From NCBI RefSeq assembly GCF_003675895.1, contig NZ_ML014766.1:18327-82326 (forward strand): 64,000 nt of DNA, written 5' to 3'. The stretch comes from Parashewanella curva (GTDB taxonomy: Bacteria > Pseudomonadota > Gammaproteobacteria > Enterobacterales > Shewanellaceae). Positions 8,389-17,651 of the stretch are shown one piece after another. Position numbers and translations under genes: made by a program. The first letter of the stretch is position 1; each line of letters opens with the position of its first letter. The notes under the pieces were generated by a model, which saw only the letters and a program-made list of their open reading frames with translations, ran no database searches and was not told the origin of the DNA.

Positions 8389-9312
8389 ATGCTCCCCCTG
8401 ATTTATCACTCTTCATATTCCGACTTGGATTTACCTAAGAATCACCGTTTCCCCACCAGCAAATATAGAGATATTTATCAATATTTGCTTGATAATAAAT
8501 TAGCAGTGCCAGCACAATTTTACTCGCCTACGCCAGTAAGCATTGACGATATCAAAACCATTCACTGTCCTGATTATGTCGACCAGTTATTCACGAATAC
8601 TATAAACCCAAAAGCCATGAGGCGTATCGGCTTTCCTTGGAGTGAGAAACTGATGGTTCGAAGTCGCCACTCTCTTGCAGGAACGGCCCTAACAGCAAAA
8701 TTAGCCATTGAGCATGGCAGAGCGATACATCTGACAGGGGGATATCATCATGCTCATTACAATTTCGGTAGTGGCTTTTGTGTGTTCAATGATTTGATTT
8801 TTGCGGCAACCCAAGCCTTAAAAGAGCCAAATATAGAAAAAGTACTTATCTTTGATTGCGATGTACATCAAGGTGACGGCACTGCAACGATGGCTCAAGA
8901 TAATGATAAAATCATTACTTGCTCATTGCATTGTGCAAAAAATTTTCCCGCTCGAAAAGCGCAATCAAGCTATGACATTGAGCTTGAAAAAGGCACCTCA
9001 AGCGATGAATATTTAACAACTGTAGAGGAAACATTAAGTTTGCTTATCAGGCTTCACCAGCCTGATCTTATTTTGTATGACGCTGGCGTTGATATTCACC
9101 AAGATGATGATTTGGGTTATCTGAACATTTGCGATCAAGGCATAGCCAAAAGAGATGAGTTAGTATTCAGTACAGCAGCTAAAAATGATATTCCCGTAGC
9201 CGCGGTAATTGGTGGAGGATATAGCCGAGATAGGCAACAATTGATAAATCGGCATTTTCATCTTATTCAGCAAGCTACCAAATTGTGCGCTTCTATGGCT
9301 TGCCCTAATTAG
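8389..9312 (+). CDS. Histone-deacetylase-family zinc hydrolase
   Basis: The 307-residue protein has the whole arginase/deacetylase signature: the His-His pair of GGYHHAH (120-121), zinc ligands in DCDVHQGDG (Asp158, His160), a later YDAGVDIHQDD carrying the third metal Asp, and GGGYSRD near the C terminus. Bacterial members remove acyl groups from acetylpolyamines, acetoin-pathway proteins or other amides; the substrate cannot be assigned. The gene follows a miniature element by 10 bases and shows no obvious Shine-Dalgarno, so the element must supply its leader. The last 15 bases are duplicated in tandem after the stop codon. Confidence 0.88.
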   Translation: MLPLIYHSSYSDLDLPKNHRFPTSKYRDIYQYLLDNKLAVPAQFYSPTPVSIDDIKTIHCPDYVDQLFTNTINPKAMRRIGFPWSEKLMVRSRHSLAGTALTAKLAIEHGRAIHLTGGYHHAHYNFGSGFCVFNDLIFAATQALKEPNIEKVLIFDCDVHQGDGTATMAQDNDKIITCSLHCAKNFPARKAQSSYDIELEKGTSSDEYLTTVEETLSLLIRLHQPDLILYDAGVDIHQDDDLGYLNICDQGIAKRDELVFSTAAKNDIPVAAVIGGGYSRDRQQLINRHFHLIQQATKLCASMACPN

Positions 9313-9327
9313 GCTTGCCCTAATTAG
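9298..9327. repeat. 15-base tandem duplication at the end of the deacetylase gene
   Basis: GCTTGCCCTAATTAG occurs twice back to back (9298-9312 and 9313-9327). The first copy contains the stop codon and the second lies outside the gene. This looks like a recent slippage event and has no coding effect. Confidence 0.9.
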
Positions 9328-9381
9328 TTCTGACAAAATGTGACACTTCTACTTTAAAAAAAAATTATTGGGGAGTTATGT

Positions 9382-9738
9382 CTACTTTTTATCCTTCTTG
9401 GTTTTTCGATATTCTTTTAGGCTTTCAGATAAATAGCATCTTAATTCATGTTGTGCGTTTTTAGTCATAAATTCTGTTATTGATTTGTCTCGCGATATTA
9501 AGATCACTTTAAAAGATTCACCTTGATTGTTCGCTTCTTCTTTTACTGCAAAAAGCATTGAATGCTTAACCGTTTTCCACGTTTTGGTTTCAAGTAACAT
9601 AAACTCTATCAGCTCTGGCGAGCCTCTATCAATACACTGGCTTGCCTCACCTAAAGTTATTTGGGCTAAATCATAAAACTCTTCTCTACCAACCTGATGC
9701 TTCCAGTACATTGCCCCAACTACACCGGATGTTGCCAT
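9382..9738 (-). CDS. Small protein of unknown function, downstream of the 717-residue orphan
   Basis: I do not recognise this protein. The ATG at 9738 is preceded by AGAGGTG and gives 118 residues (a GTG two codons earlier is possible). It has Trp/Tyr-rich N-terminal sequence (GAMYWKHQVGREEFYDL), a central predicted beta-rich part (WKTVKHSMLFAVKEE, FKVILISRDKSITEF) and a very basic tail (YRKTKKDKK). There is no signal peptide or membrane segment. It follows the 717-residue gene by 27 bases on the same strand, so the two are probably co-transcribed and may work together, the small one perhaps as a chaperone-like or immunity-like partner; that role is speculation. Confidence 0.6.
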   Translation of the reverse strand: MATSGVVGAMYWKHQVGREEFYDLAQITLGEASQCIDRGSPELIEFMLLETKTWKTVKHSMLFAVKEEANNQGESFKVILISRDKSITEFMTKNAQHELRCYLSESLKEYRKTKKDKK

Positions 9739-9765
9739 CTTCACCTCTAAAATAGTGCTTAAACT

Positions 9766-11919
9766 TTAAGTTGTCATCATAACAGCTGGTTCAAGTGCCA
9801 TATTTTTTGGGCCTCCAAGCTTCGCCTCAACATCTACTTGCTGCTTAATGTCACCTTGAGCTTCCGCTGGAAGTGAATCAAATATCGTTTTCAAAGCTTT
9901 TGTTACCTCTGGCTTTGTACTTGGTGATAGTTGATTTAGTTGAAAAATAAACTGCTGTAAGAAAGCTCGGTTTTCATTTGGTAATAACGCTTTTAGCTCA
10001 GAGTAATAAAACAACAAGGCGATCTGGACATTAACCTTAATTTTTGCCACTCGTTGAATATTCTCAAGATGTGCTAAATGTGCTTTACTTGAAGCTTCAA
10101 GCTCAATTTTTGATGCTTTTTTTAAGTCTCGTTCAAGCTCGTTAAGTTTTATTTGTAACTTTAACTCTTCTTTATCAAGTTTTTTTTGTTGATCTTCAAG
10201 AGCGGTGATTTCTTCAAGAATAGGTTTAACATTATCGGTAACATTTTCAAATTGTTTGACTCTTTCCATGACATCGCTTTGTGTAGCTGATGCGCCAGAG
10301 CTGAATAAAAATCGCACCAATGTCGAGGTTTTTTTTGCCCAATTTTCTGCTTTTTTTTCTTCAACTCCTATAGCCTTTAAGGATTCAAAAAAACCAAACC
10401 CAATACTGTCATCTCCAATTGGCAAAGGCTGTCCTTCTTTTTTTATATGACGATAATTTGCAATCGCTTTGTCTAAATCCATTACTGATATAACACAATT
10501 ACCCAACATAAAAGCAACAACTGGAGTGCCTGCCCAACCAACAGTAAGAGCCGCGGCAGCACCTAAGCCTAAAAATCCGCCTATTGCAAACGGCATTTTA
10601 AATGCTTTGAAACAAACATTCTTCCCCGCAAAATGAACACTCGCATCTTTTAGTGCTTTATGAGCAGCTTCGACTTCCTTCTCAGCAGATTCGAGTTCTC
10701 TCTCAGCATGTGCAACAAAAGGTCGACTTCCATCTGGTTTTATATTTAAGCTATTAGGATCAATACCTAGTAAATAAGTATTCTCAGCAGAGTTTTCATT
10801 GAGTTTGGGGTGTAACACTTCGAAAGTACTCTGACTCATTGATTGAAGTTCAGGGAATAATTGCTGAGTATCTCGAGGCAATCTCCTCCAACAATCCACC
10901 CAAGCTTTAGCCAGGTCAAAATCATCTCTAACATCTGCACGTAATTGACGTACTTGAGCTTTCAAATCATCCATTATTTTGATCAACTCACTTCGAAACT
11001 TTTGCAAATTCTGTTTTTGATATCTGTGCTGTTTATAGAGAGTTGCAAGGCGATGCCGAAATAATTCAGCCTCTTGCCGTTCTTTTCTAGCCGCTCTCTT
11101 TAATTCAGTTAATTTTGAAAGAGTAATATCTAATCCATTAATACGCCTTCCAATATATTTTTCGCCCGTATCTATAAGATTCTTACCTTGACTGATCACA
11201 TCTTTGGCAGAAAGCAAGTTGGTAGGAGCGGATGTTCCAACAATGCCAGTCCCTAAACGCAACGCTCCATTAACAACTAAGGAAGTTAAGCGCGCTATAG
11301 TCTGACGAACCTTTTCATCGGTGGTCAGACAAGCCGCAACTGGATAAGTTAAATTGCCTATGGCATCTGCACCAATAGGCAAACCTTTCCCACTTGATAC
11401 AAGACGACGCCAATTTACTAAAGCACTAATACTGTCTAAAGCCGCCAAGGTAAAAATCGCTGTCAGTATCCCTGCTGCGATCATTAGCTCTAAGTCTCCA
11501 TTAGTAAGAGCGTAATAAAAGGCAACTGAGCAACCTGCTGCCACCACGATAGATTTGAGTAAGTTTAAAAAGAATTCTTTGCGACCTAAAGCCACCTCAC
11601 CCTCTAGCACTTTCCTAGCGGCATCAATGGCTTCAAGTTCTTCTCTTTGTAGATCTGTAAATGCTTGCTCAAGCAATTCAGGTAAAGGGACTTGCTGGAT
11701 AGTAAATACCGCGTTTTGCCAACGAGCCCGTGCAATCTCATTGTGTGAGCGAGCCGTTTGAACAGAGCCTACTGGTAGAGTTCCATGTAATAAAGGTGTT
11801 CTTTCATTGGAGTCAATCGATTGGTTACCGTTAACAGGCGGGTACTCAGCGGTAACTAATTCGGGTTGAAAAGCAGTTGGAGCAGGACTGACACTAACCC
11901 CTGAAGCGTCTGCTGCCAT
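9766..11919 (-). CDS. Large orphan protein with a duplicated membrane module and coiled coils
   Basis: This 717-residue protein is not recognised. It starts at an ATG with a clear AGGATG ribosome site. A polar, Pro-rich N terminus carries ERTPLL (39-44). Residues about 95-235 and 410-560 look like two copies of one module: a charged helix, a hydrophobic hairpin of about 40 residues, then the near-identical anchors LPIGADAIG (180-188) and LPIGDDSIG (499-507), then a helix ending in Ala/Ser/Thr. Each copy is linked to long charged coiled coil (about 265-340 and 560-640). It has no signal peptide. The layout resembles membrane-targeted effector or pore-type proteins, but no family can be named. 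Confidence 0.7.
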   Translation of the reverse strand: MAADASGVSVSPAPTAFQPELVTAEYPPVNGNQSIDSNERTPLLHGTLPVGSVQTARSHNEIARARWQNAVFTIQQVPLPELLEQAFTDLQREELEAIDAARKVLEGEVALGRKEFFLNLLKSIVVAAGCSVAFYYALTNGDLELMIAAGILTAIFTLAALDSISALVNWRRLVSSGKGLPIGADAIGNLTYPVAACLTTDEKVRQTIARLTSLVVNGALRLGTGIVGTSAPTNLLSAKDVISQGKNLIDTGEKYIGRRINGLDITLSKLTELKRAARKERQEAELFRHRLATLYKQHRYQKQNLQKFRSELIKIMDDLKAQVRQLRADVRDDFDLAKAWVDCWRRLPRDTQQLFPELQSMSQSTFEVLHPKLNENSAENTYLLGIDPNSLNIKPDGSRPFVAHAERELESAEKEVEAAHKALKDASVHFAGKNVCFKAFKMPFAIGGFLGLGAAAALTVGWAGTPVVAFMLGNCVISVMDLDKAIANYRHIKKEGQPLPIGDDSIGFGFFESLKAIGVEEKKAENWAKKTSTLVRFLFSSGASATQSDVMERVKQFENVTDNVKPILEEITALEDQQKKLDKEELKLQIKLNELERDLKKASKIELEASSKAHLAHLENIQRVAKIKVNVQIALLFYYSELKALLPNENRAFLQQFIFQLNQLSPSTKPEVTKALKTIFDSLPAEAQGDIKQQVDVEAKLGGPKNMALEPAVMMTT

Positions 11920-12079
11920 ACATCCTCGATAATGCCAATATACAAAGACCTGTAGGATATATTCTTGATTGATTTTAAGACAAATATATTCTAGATATTG
12001 TCAGCAAAGATTAATATTCAGACGTAAATTTCTATAGTCGAGCCTATACTTTTAAGTTTTTCAAAAAACAGTTAGAAGC

Positions 12080-13426
12080 CTACAATCCACATTTATAGAA
12101 TTTCAATACAGCAAAGTATTGTGAATACTGACAAGCTCCTGATTCTATATCAATCTCATGAAGTAAATCGTGATAAGAAAAAAATGCACAAGACATATTC
12201 CCATTGTCGTGATCAATTTTAACTGTTTTTATGAATCCCCATGGCACAAAGGGAGTATGAGCGCCTAGTGATAAATTGACATCATTTAAAGGGGCAAAAG
12301 AAGGACAATAAATCTTCTTTTGCCAATGCCTTATGAAATCTTTTATTAGTAATTTTGTTGAATAGTCGAATGTTTTAGGTATTCCTGTTATAGCCGAAAG
12401 ATGTCTGGCAATAACATCCAGTAGACTTTGTTCATCTGCAGTGTGATTTTCTGAGAATAATAAATCAAACGGTAGCTCTATTATATCAAGGGTTGAAGCA
12501 GTTTCAGTAAAACCTTGCTCTCTATATCTTTTATCTATTCTATGAATAGCACAAGCCTTAATATCTTTCTTCCAACAACTTTTATCTTTACAATCGTTAT
12601 AAACAAGAGCTTGTAATAATGGGAACACTAAGCAAGCTTTCAATGAATCTTGATAGGAATATCCATTTTTTTCGAGTTCAGACAACTGCAACAAAAATTG
12701 TCTTAGCCCCTCTTTATTTTTATCTGAAACTTCTTTCAACTTTAAGAAACGGCTTATCTCAGATTTCATCTCATTACAGGTGCGCTTAAAGCCGATAATC
12801 GGAAGCGGCTCTCCAGCTTTGACTTTTTCAAGGAATACTTGGCCAATGTGCCATGACAAATCATCTTCTGTTCGTTCGATAATTTTTTTGACAAATTTCT
12901 CAGGTTCCCAAAGTGCGGGATTCTCCCCTCCCATTAATTCTACAGCTGTTGCAAAAGCGGTGCCTGCTGATAACTTTTTTGGGGGCTGAATTGGTGTCAA
13001 ACTTAATTCTGATGGACCATGAATATCTGGAAAACAACGTTTCTCGCGCTCAAACTCTTCCACCATCAGCTTATGCTCAGCTTCTAACATCATCAACTCA
13101 CGTTCTCGAAATTCCCTTTTATGGCTTGGGCTTGACATACTTTCAGATGTAACTTCATAGTCAAACATGAGTAACTCTTCATTGGTGAATTCAATTGATT
13201 TTAGCGTTGGTATTTGCTCTCTTGAGACTGTATTTCTTTGAGGTCGGCAGAATTGAAAAAACTTTCTAATTTTACTCATTTTAGCTAAGTTTTCATTTTC
13301 TAACCTTGCCCAATGATATTTATCAGTTCCCTCTGCAGGTATTTCTTCAAGGTCAAAGCGGTCATCACTCTGAGATAAACTTGTGATAGGAATACCACTT
13401 AATGAAGATGGGAATAATGTTGACAT
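12080..13426 (-). CDS. Orphan protein of unknown function
   Basis: This is an unrecognised 448-residue protein (ATG at 13426; TTG at 13432 is less likely). The N-terminal 90 residues are polar and probably disordered, followed by a charged helix (REFRERELMMLEAEHKLMVE). The middle is mostly helical with several Cys residues (CKDKSCWKKDIKACAIH) and the C terminus contains aromatic beta-like sequence. There is no signal peptide, membrane helix or repeat. It lies alone between the 717-residue orphan and the 4.5S RNA gene, with no good ribosome site. With the neighbouring orphan genes it forms a 4-kb accessory block between housekeeping genes. Confidence 0.55.
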   Translation of the reverse strand: MSTLFPSSLSGIPITSLSQSDDRFDLEEIPAEGTDKYHWARLENENLAKMSKIRKFFQFCRPQRNTVSREQIPTLKSIEFTNEELLMFDYEVTSESMSSPSHKREFRERELMMLEAEHKLMVEEFEREKRCFPDIHGPSELSLTPIQPPKKLSAGTAFATAVELMGGENPALWEPEKFVKKIIERTEDDLSWHIGQVFLEKVKAGEPLPIIGFKRTCNEMKSEISRFLKLKEVSDKNKEGLRQFLLQLSELEKNGYSYQDSLKACLVFPLLQALVYNDCKDKSCWKKDIKACAIHRIDKRYREQGFTETASTLDIIELPFDLLFSENHTADEQSLLDVIARHLSAITGIPKTFDYSTKLLIKDFIRHWQKKIYCPSFAPLNDVNLSLGAHTPFVPWGFIKTVKIDHDNGNMSCAFFSYHDLLHEIDIESGACQYSQYFAVLKFYKCGL

Positions 13427-13634
13427 AAGCAATTATCTACCACAAAAAAATCGGATAATTTGTGACTAAACTTTAGCTGACATTCGAAAGCTCAAGGCTC
13501 AATTTAACAAAGATTAACTTAGAATTTAGATGTTAGCTTAAAGCTAGGTATGGATAGAGCTGTGTATTATTTGTTAAGAATAATCTGGAGTTTGATATTG
13601 AAATGAGAAAAGATTTATATATAAACAGAAATAA

Positions 13635-13663
13635 CCTCCAAATATAATTGAGATATTTGGAGG
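13635..13663 (-). terminator. Terminator of the 4.5S RNA gene
   Basis: CCTCCAAATAT (13635-13645) pairs perfectly with ATATTTGGAGG (13653-13663) across a seven-base loop, and on the minus strand it is followed by TTATTTCTG. It directly adjoins the 3' end of the SRP RNA. Confidence 0.7.
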
Positions 13664-13768
13664 CTTCCCTAGAGCCAACACCTCGGCACATGAGTCACTT
13701 GCTGCGGCTGCTCCCTTCCAGGCCTGACCGAGTCCACAAGGTATCATTGCGGGGGGACCCTAGGGTCA
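13664..13768 (-). ncRNA. ffs: Signal recognition particle 4.5S RNA
   Basis: On the minus strand the conserved SRP domain IV core reads GGTCAGGCCTGGAAGGGAGCAGC, given here in two parts to show it: GGTCAGGCC then TGGAAGGGAGCAGC. This is the Ffh-binding asymmetric and symmetric loop sequence of bacterial 4.5S RNA. Outer helices pair across the ends, for instance CCCTAG near 13763 with CTAGGG near 13668. It forms the SRP with Ffh for co-translational membrane targeting. The exact ends are estimated from pairing and may be off by several bases. Confidence 0.9.
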
Positions 13769-13917
13769 CCATTGAATTCTTCAAAGATAAGGTCGTTTCG
13801 AAGACGGGCGAATTATCTCTTATCCCTAAAGTCGGTTCAAGAGTAGAACCAACAAAAACAATAAAATTAGAGTTAAATGCGTGTTTTATCGCCTAGTGAA
13901 AAAGCTGAGGGCACAAA

Positions 13918-13940
13918 AAAGCCCATTCAAGATGGGCTTT
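13918..13940 (-). terminator. Terminator of fabB
   Basis: AAAGCCCAT (13918-13926) and ATGGGCTTT (13932-13940) form a nine-pair stem with a five-base loop, 24 bases past the fabB stop. On the minus strand it runs into a run of T. Confidence 0.85.
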
Positions 13941-13963
13941 AGTAAGTTAAATTTTAATATCGC

Positions 13964-15175
13964 TTATTTGTACTTTTTCAACACTAAAGTTGCGTTAGTG
14001 CCACCAAAACCGAAACTATTGGTCATTACAGTGTTAAGCTCTTTTTCTTGATACTCAGTAGCAATTGGTAAGCCTTCTGCCGCCTCATCTAAGTTATCAA
14101 TATTAATGCTTGGAGCAACAAAACCTTGCTCTTGCATGATCAAGCTATAAATCGTTTCGTGAACACCTGCAGCGCCTAGTGCGTGACCAGTTAGAGACTT
14201 AGTCGATGCAATAGTTGGGCATTCATTACCGAAAACTTCTTTAATGGCTTCAAGTTCACGTACATCACCTACTGGTGTTGATGTACCGTGAGTATTCACG
14301 TAATCAATTGGTGTATCAACATCAGCCATAGCCATTTGCATACAACGCACTGCACCTTCACCTGATGGGGCAACCATGTCGTAACCGTCAGAAGTTGCGC
14401 CGTAACCAACGATTTCTGCATAGATTTTCGCACCACGAGCAAGAGCATGCTCAAGCTCTTCAACCACTACGATACCGCCACCACCAGAGATAACAAAACC
14501 GTCACGGTCAGCATCATAAGTACGAGACGCTTTTTCTGGGTTATCGTTATTTTGAGTAGACAACGCACCCATTGCATCAAAGCCCATGGTCAAAGTCCAA
14601 TCAACTTCTTCTGAACCACCTGCAAATACGATGTCTTGCTTACCTAGTTGAATTAGCTCTACTGCATGACCAATACAGTGGGCACTGGTAGCACAAGCTG
14701 AACTGATTGAGTAGTTCACACCTTTAATTTTGAATGGTGTAGCCAAACAAGCTGATGCAGTACTAGACATAATACGTGGTACAACATAAGGACCTACACG
14801 TTTAACACCACGATTACGAAGAGTATCCGCAGCTTGAACTTGGTTTGATGAAGAAGCACCACCAGTACCTGCAACAATACCAGTTCTAAAATTGCTCACT
14901 TGATCTTCAGTCAATTGCGCATCTTCAATCGCTTGTTCCATAGCGATATAAGCGTATGCAGCAGCATTACCCATAAAGCGAAGCGCTTTACGATCGATGT
15001 GCTCACTTGGATCTAATTTGATATCACCCCATACGCGGCTGCGTAGGTTCATTTCTTCAAACTGCTCTGAGTAAGTAATACCACTCTTACCAGCTTTTAA
15101 TGATTCAGTGACTTCTTGCTTGTTGTTACCAATACTTGAAACAACACCTAATCCACTAATGACGACTCTTTTCAT
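13964..15175 (-). CDS. fabB: 3-oxoacyl-ACP synthase I (KAS I)
   Basis: This condensing enzyme elongates fatty acids and is needed for the unsaturated branch. The 403-residue product matches the family length. The catalytic triad is visible: Cys161 in SSACATSAH, His296 in [11 protein letters not shown] and His331 in [13 protein letters not shown]; the glycine-rich C-terminal block [12 protein letters not shown] is intact. The gene is divergent from mnmC as in enterobacteria. A miniature element begins about 24 bases upstream of the start codon, so the native promoter region, where FadR and FabR normally act, has been separated from the gene or replaced. Confidence 0.96.
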   Translation of the reverse strand: MKRVVISGLGVVSSIGNNKQEVTESLKAGKSGITYSEQFEEMNLRSRVWGDIKLDPSEHIDRKALRFMGNAAAYAYIAMEQAIEDAQLTEDQVSNFRTGIVAGTGGASSSNQVQAADTLRNRGVKRVGPYVVPRIMSSTASACLATPFKIKGVNYSISSACATSAHCIGHAVELIQLGKQDIVFAGGSEEVDWTLTMGFDAMGALSTQNNDNPEKASRTYDADRDGFVISGGGGIVVVEELEHALARGAKIYAEIVGYGATSDGYDMVAPSGEGAVRCMQMAMADVDTPIDYVNTHGTSTPVGDVRELEAIKEVFGNECPTIASTKSLTGHALGAAGVHETIYSLIMQEQGFVAPSINIDNLDEAAEGLPIATEYQEKELNTVMTNSFGFGGTNATLVLKKYK

Positions 15176-15197
15176 GTGTTAACTATCCAATTTGTAC

Positions 15198-15496
15198 TAG
15201 GGTCTGTTGAACTTTCAGGATTAAATTTTGTGCTATTTGAGCACTTTTTCTGTTCAAGGCGTGAGCAGTGAAGCTTAGCCATCTAAGTAAACTGGTCACA
15301 ACACAGAACAAGAAGTGCTCAAAAGCATCGAAGACAGCGTAAATTGGTCACTTCTGCTGCGTTATCGTTTGTTTATGTGGAAACGAAGTAACGACTGCTT
15401 TGTATGTCGGTAATCACCACACCGCACAAACTCTGCCTTTCATAAGATAACTAATTTATCGCTGCAAAAACAATCATGAAAGATCAGCAGACCCTA
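15198..15496. mobile_element. Miniature inverted-repeat element, family A copy 2
   Basis: The core at 15200-15494 has ends GGGTCTGTTGAACTTTC and GAAAGATCAGCAGACCC and is again flanked by TA (15198-15199, 15495-15496). It is a near copy of the element at 8113-8379 through most of its length, including the nested TTGAGCACTT/AAGTGCTCAA stem. It carries about 33 extra bases (roughly 15382-15414) absent from copy 1, and its ends have diverged slightly. It fills most of the fabB-mnmC intergenic region. Confidence 0.85.
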
Positions 15497-15618
15497 ATTA
15501 GTACCTAATTTCTGCGACAATAATATCCGTTTTGTCACTAATAAGTGGTCAGCTTTCCATTATCAAGGGTAAAATACCCGCCTAGAATCTGGCTACTCAT
15601 TGAATATAGGTAAGTTCT

Positions 15619-17553
15619 GTGACACACCAAACTACAGCTGGTGAAATGACCACAATTAAGCGCTATCCTGCTGAGATAATCAAGTTTTTTCAAGATAACT
15701 ATCCGGAATACCCCCAGTATTCTGAACAATTATTGGAGTTTCAACAAAGCTTATTTGACAATGCAGCTCCACACACTTTGCTAGCGATTGCTCATATTGG
15801 TAACCAGTGTTCACTTGAAATTGCTTGCTTAGAGTATGTTCGAAGAACCTACTACCCAGAGCAGTCAATCCATATGGTTTTGTTGGGTTCTGGGCACTTG
15901 TCACTGAAACTTGAAGCAGAATTCGAGCTTTTACCTCCACGCTTACAACAAGTTCTTGATGATCTGAACTCCATTCAATGGGTTGATATTTTAGGTTGCC
16001 AACGATTAAAGTTTGATGACGGAAAGCTGCTATTAGATCGCTATGCCCACGAGTCAACGAATGATTTTATTGAGCTCTGTAAACTAAGCGCTACAAAAAT
16101 TGATGGTTGGCAACTTTCGCCCGATGTTAATATTTCTGAGATAAACGCTGAATTTGTTCAACTTATGGCAAGTAGCTGCCAGCCATATGCTAACATTTTC
16201 TTGCCCAATCAAACTGACAAGACGCTACTGCAATCCCGTTATTTGCAATTTATGACGGGTAACTCTATCAACGAAAATAGCACTAGCACACACCTACAAA
16301 ACGCAGATATTGAATCTTCAATTGCCATCATTGGTGGCGGTTTAGCAAGTGTTAACTTAGCCTTATCACTGGCTGAACGAGGAAAGCCTATTGAGTTTTT
16401 CTGTAAGGATAACTCTGTAGCCCAAGGGGCTTCTGGCAACAAACAGGGAGGACTCTACCCTCTTTTAACACCAGAAAATGATTTACTCAGTCAGTATTTC
16501 CAGCAGGCATTTTTGTTCTGTCGCCAACGCATATCGTCTCTGCATCAGCAAGGGTTTAGCATTGCCCATGATTTTTGTGGTGTGGTGCAATCAGGTCACG
16601 AAGAACGCTCTACTGCTCGCTTACAAAAAATTGTGAATGGCAATGATTGGCCTCAACAGATTTTACAATCCATTTCGGCAGACAAGGCCAACGAGATTTC
16701 AGGCGTTTCAATCGATAAAGACAGTTTATATTACCCCTTAGCTGGATGGGTTTGTCCAGCTGACTTTGCTAGAGCCGCTTTAAACAAAGCTAGCGTTCTA
16801 ACCGAGGTAAACACTCACTTTAACACTCAGATTGTTAAGCTAGAGCAAACGCCTCAAGGCTGGATATTGCATTCAGATAATCAAAGCTACGGCCCCTACC
16901 AAAAAGTCATCAATGCATCCGGTTATGGTTTAACTGGTTTTGAGCAAACGCGTCATTTGCCAGCCAGCCTTTTTCGTGGACAAGTTAGCCATATTCCATC
17001 CAATAATGAGCTATCAAAACTGAAAACAGTTATTTGTGCCCATGGCTATTTGACGCCATCCCATAACCAGCATCACTGCTTAGGTGCTAGCTATATAAAA
17101 GGAGCGGAAAACATTCATTACTCTGAACTTGAGCAACAACAAAATAAGCAAAGAATGGAGGAAAGCTACCCGGATAGAGAGTGGGTAAATAGTATTGATG
17201 TTAGTGAACAGGATGCAAGGGTTGGTGTTCGCTTAGTAACACGAGATCACTTTCCTATGCTGGGACTAGCCCCTAATTTTGAGGCTATACAACAACTCGA
17301 AGCTGAGCAGCCATTTAAGAGAAAACAACAAGTGGCTGACTATTGGCAAAATATGCCACTGCCAGTATTTAATGGCCTATACATATTGGGAGCATTAGGT
17401 TCTAGAGGATTATGTTCAGGCCCTTTGGCCGCAGAGGCGTTAGCAGCAGTATTATGTAATGAGCTACCACCTGTTAGCCCTACATTATTTGAAAAAGTTA
17501 ATCCTAATCGCTTATGGAAACGAAAATTAATCAAAGGACGGCCTTTAAATTAA
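15619..17553 (+). CDS. mnmC: MnmC-type tRNA wobble-uridine modification enzyme with degraded methyltransferase half
   Basis: MnmC normally joins an N-terminal SAM methyltransferase (nm5U to mnm5U) to a C-terminal FAD oxidase (cmnm5U to nm5U). The FAD half is well preserved: IAIIGGGLAS (236-245), ASGNKQGGLYPLL, GQVSHIP, DARVGVRLVTRDHFPMLG, ALGSRGLCSGPL and LNPNRLWKRKLIKG. The N-terminal half is recognisable by position and by GCQRLKFDDGKLLLD (126-140), but the SAM loop expected as GFGTGLNF reads HIGNQCSLEI (59-68), and the WFLDGFAPAKNP block reads GWQLSPDVNIS. It is also shortened at the start. It begins at GTG with AGGTAAG upstream; ATG at 15646 is an alternative. The oxidase is probably active and the methyltransferase probably is not. 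Confidence 0.9.
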   Translation: MTHQTTAGEMTTIKRYPAEIIKFFQDNYPEYPQYSEQLLEFQQSLFDNAAPHTLLAIAHIGNQCSLEIACLEYVRRTYYPEQSIHMVLLGSGHLSLKLEAEFELLPPRLQQVLDDLNSIQWVDILGCQRLKFDDGKLLLDRYAHESTNDFIELCKLSATKIDGWQLSPDVNISEINAEFVQLMASSCQPYANIFLPNQTDKTLLQSRYLQFMTGNSINENSTSTHLQNADIESSIAIIGGGLASVNLALSLAERGKPIEFFCKDNSVAQGASGNKQGGLYPLLTPENDLLSQYFQQAFLFCRQRISSLHQQGFSIAHDFCGVVQSGHEERSTARLQKIVNGNDWPQQILQSISADKANEISGVSIDKDSLYYPLAGWVCPADFARAALNKASVLTEVNTHFNTQIVKLEQTPQGWILHSDNQSYGPYQKVINASGYGLTGFEQTRHLPASLFRGQVSHIPSNNELSKLKTVICAHGYLTPSHNQHHCLGASYIKGAENIHYSELEQQQNKQRMEESYPDREWVNSIDVSEQDARVGVRLVTRDHFPMLGLAPNFEAIQQLEAEQPFKRKQQVADYWQNMPLPVFNGLYILGALGSRGLCSGPLAAEALAAVLCNELPPVSPTLFEKVNPNRLWKRKLIKGRPLN

Positions 17554-17651
17554 TACCGCAATGGTTTCCGGATTAAGATTTGTTTAGCTTTATTACGGCA
17601 TAACCCTTTAAATGCTAAATTCGGTGTTACCAAAATATTTTTGTATACACA

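Noticed and set aside
13648..13896. Open reading frame of 82 codons across the 4.5S RNA gene
   Set aside because: It runs antisense through ffs and its terminator; the RNA signature explains the sequence.
15540..15556. FadR site for fabB
   Set aside because: Only one half (TGGTCAGC) fits the consensus; the other arm is missing, so it is not listed as a site.
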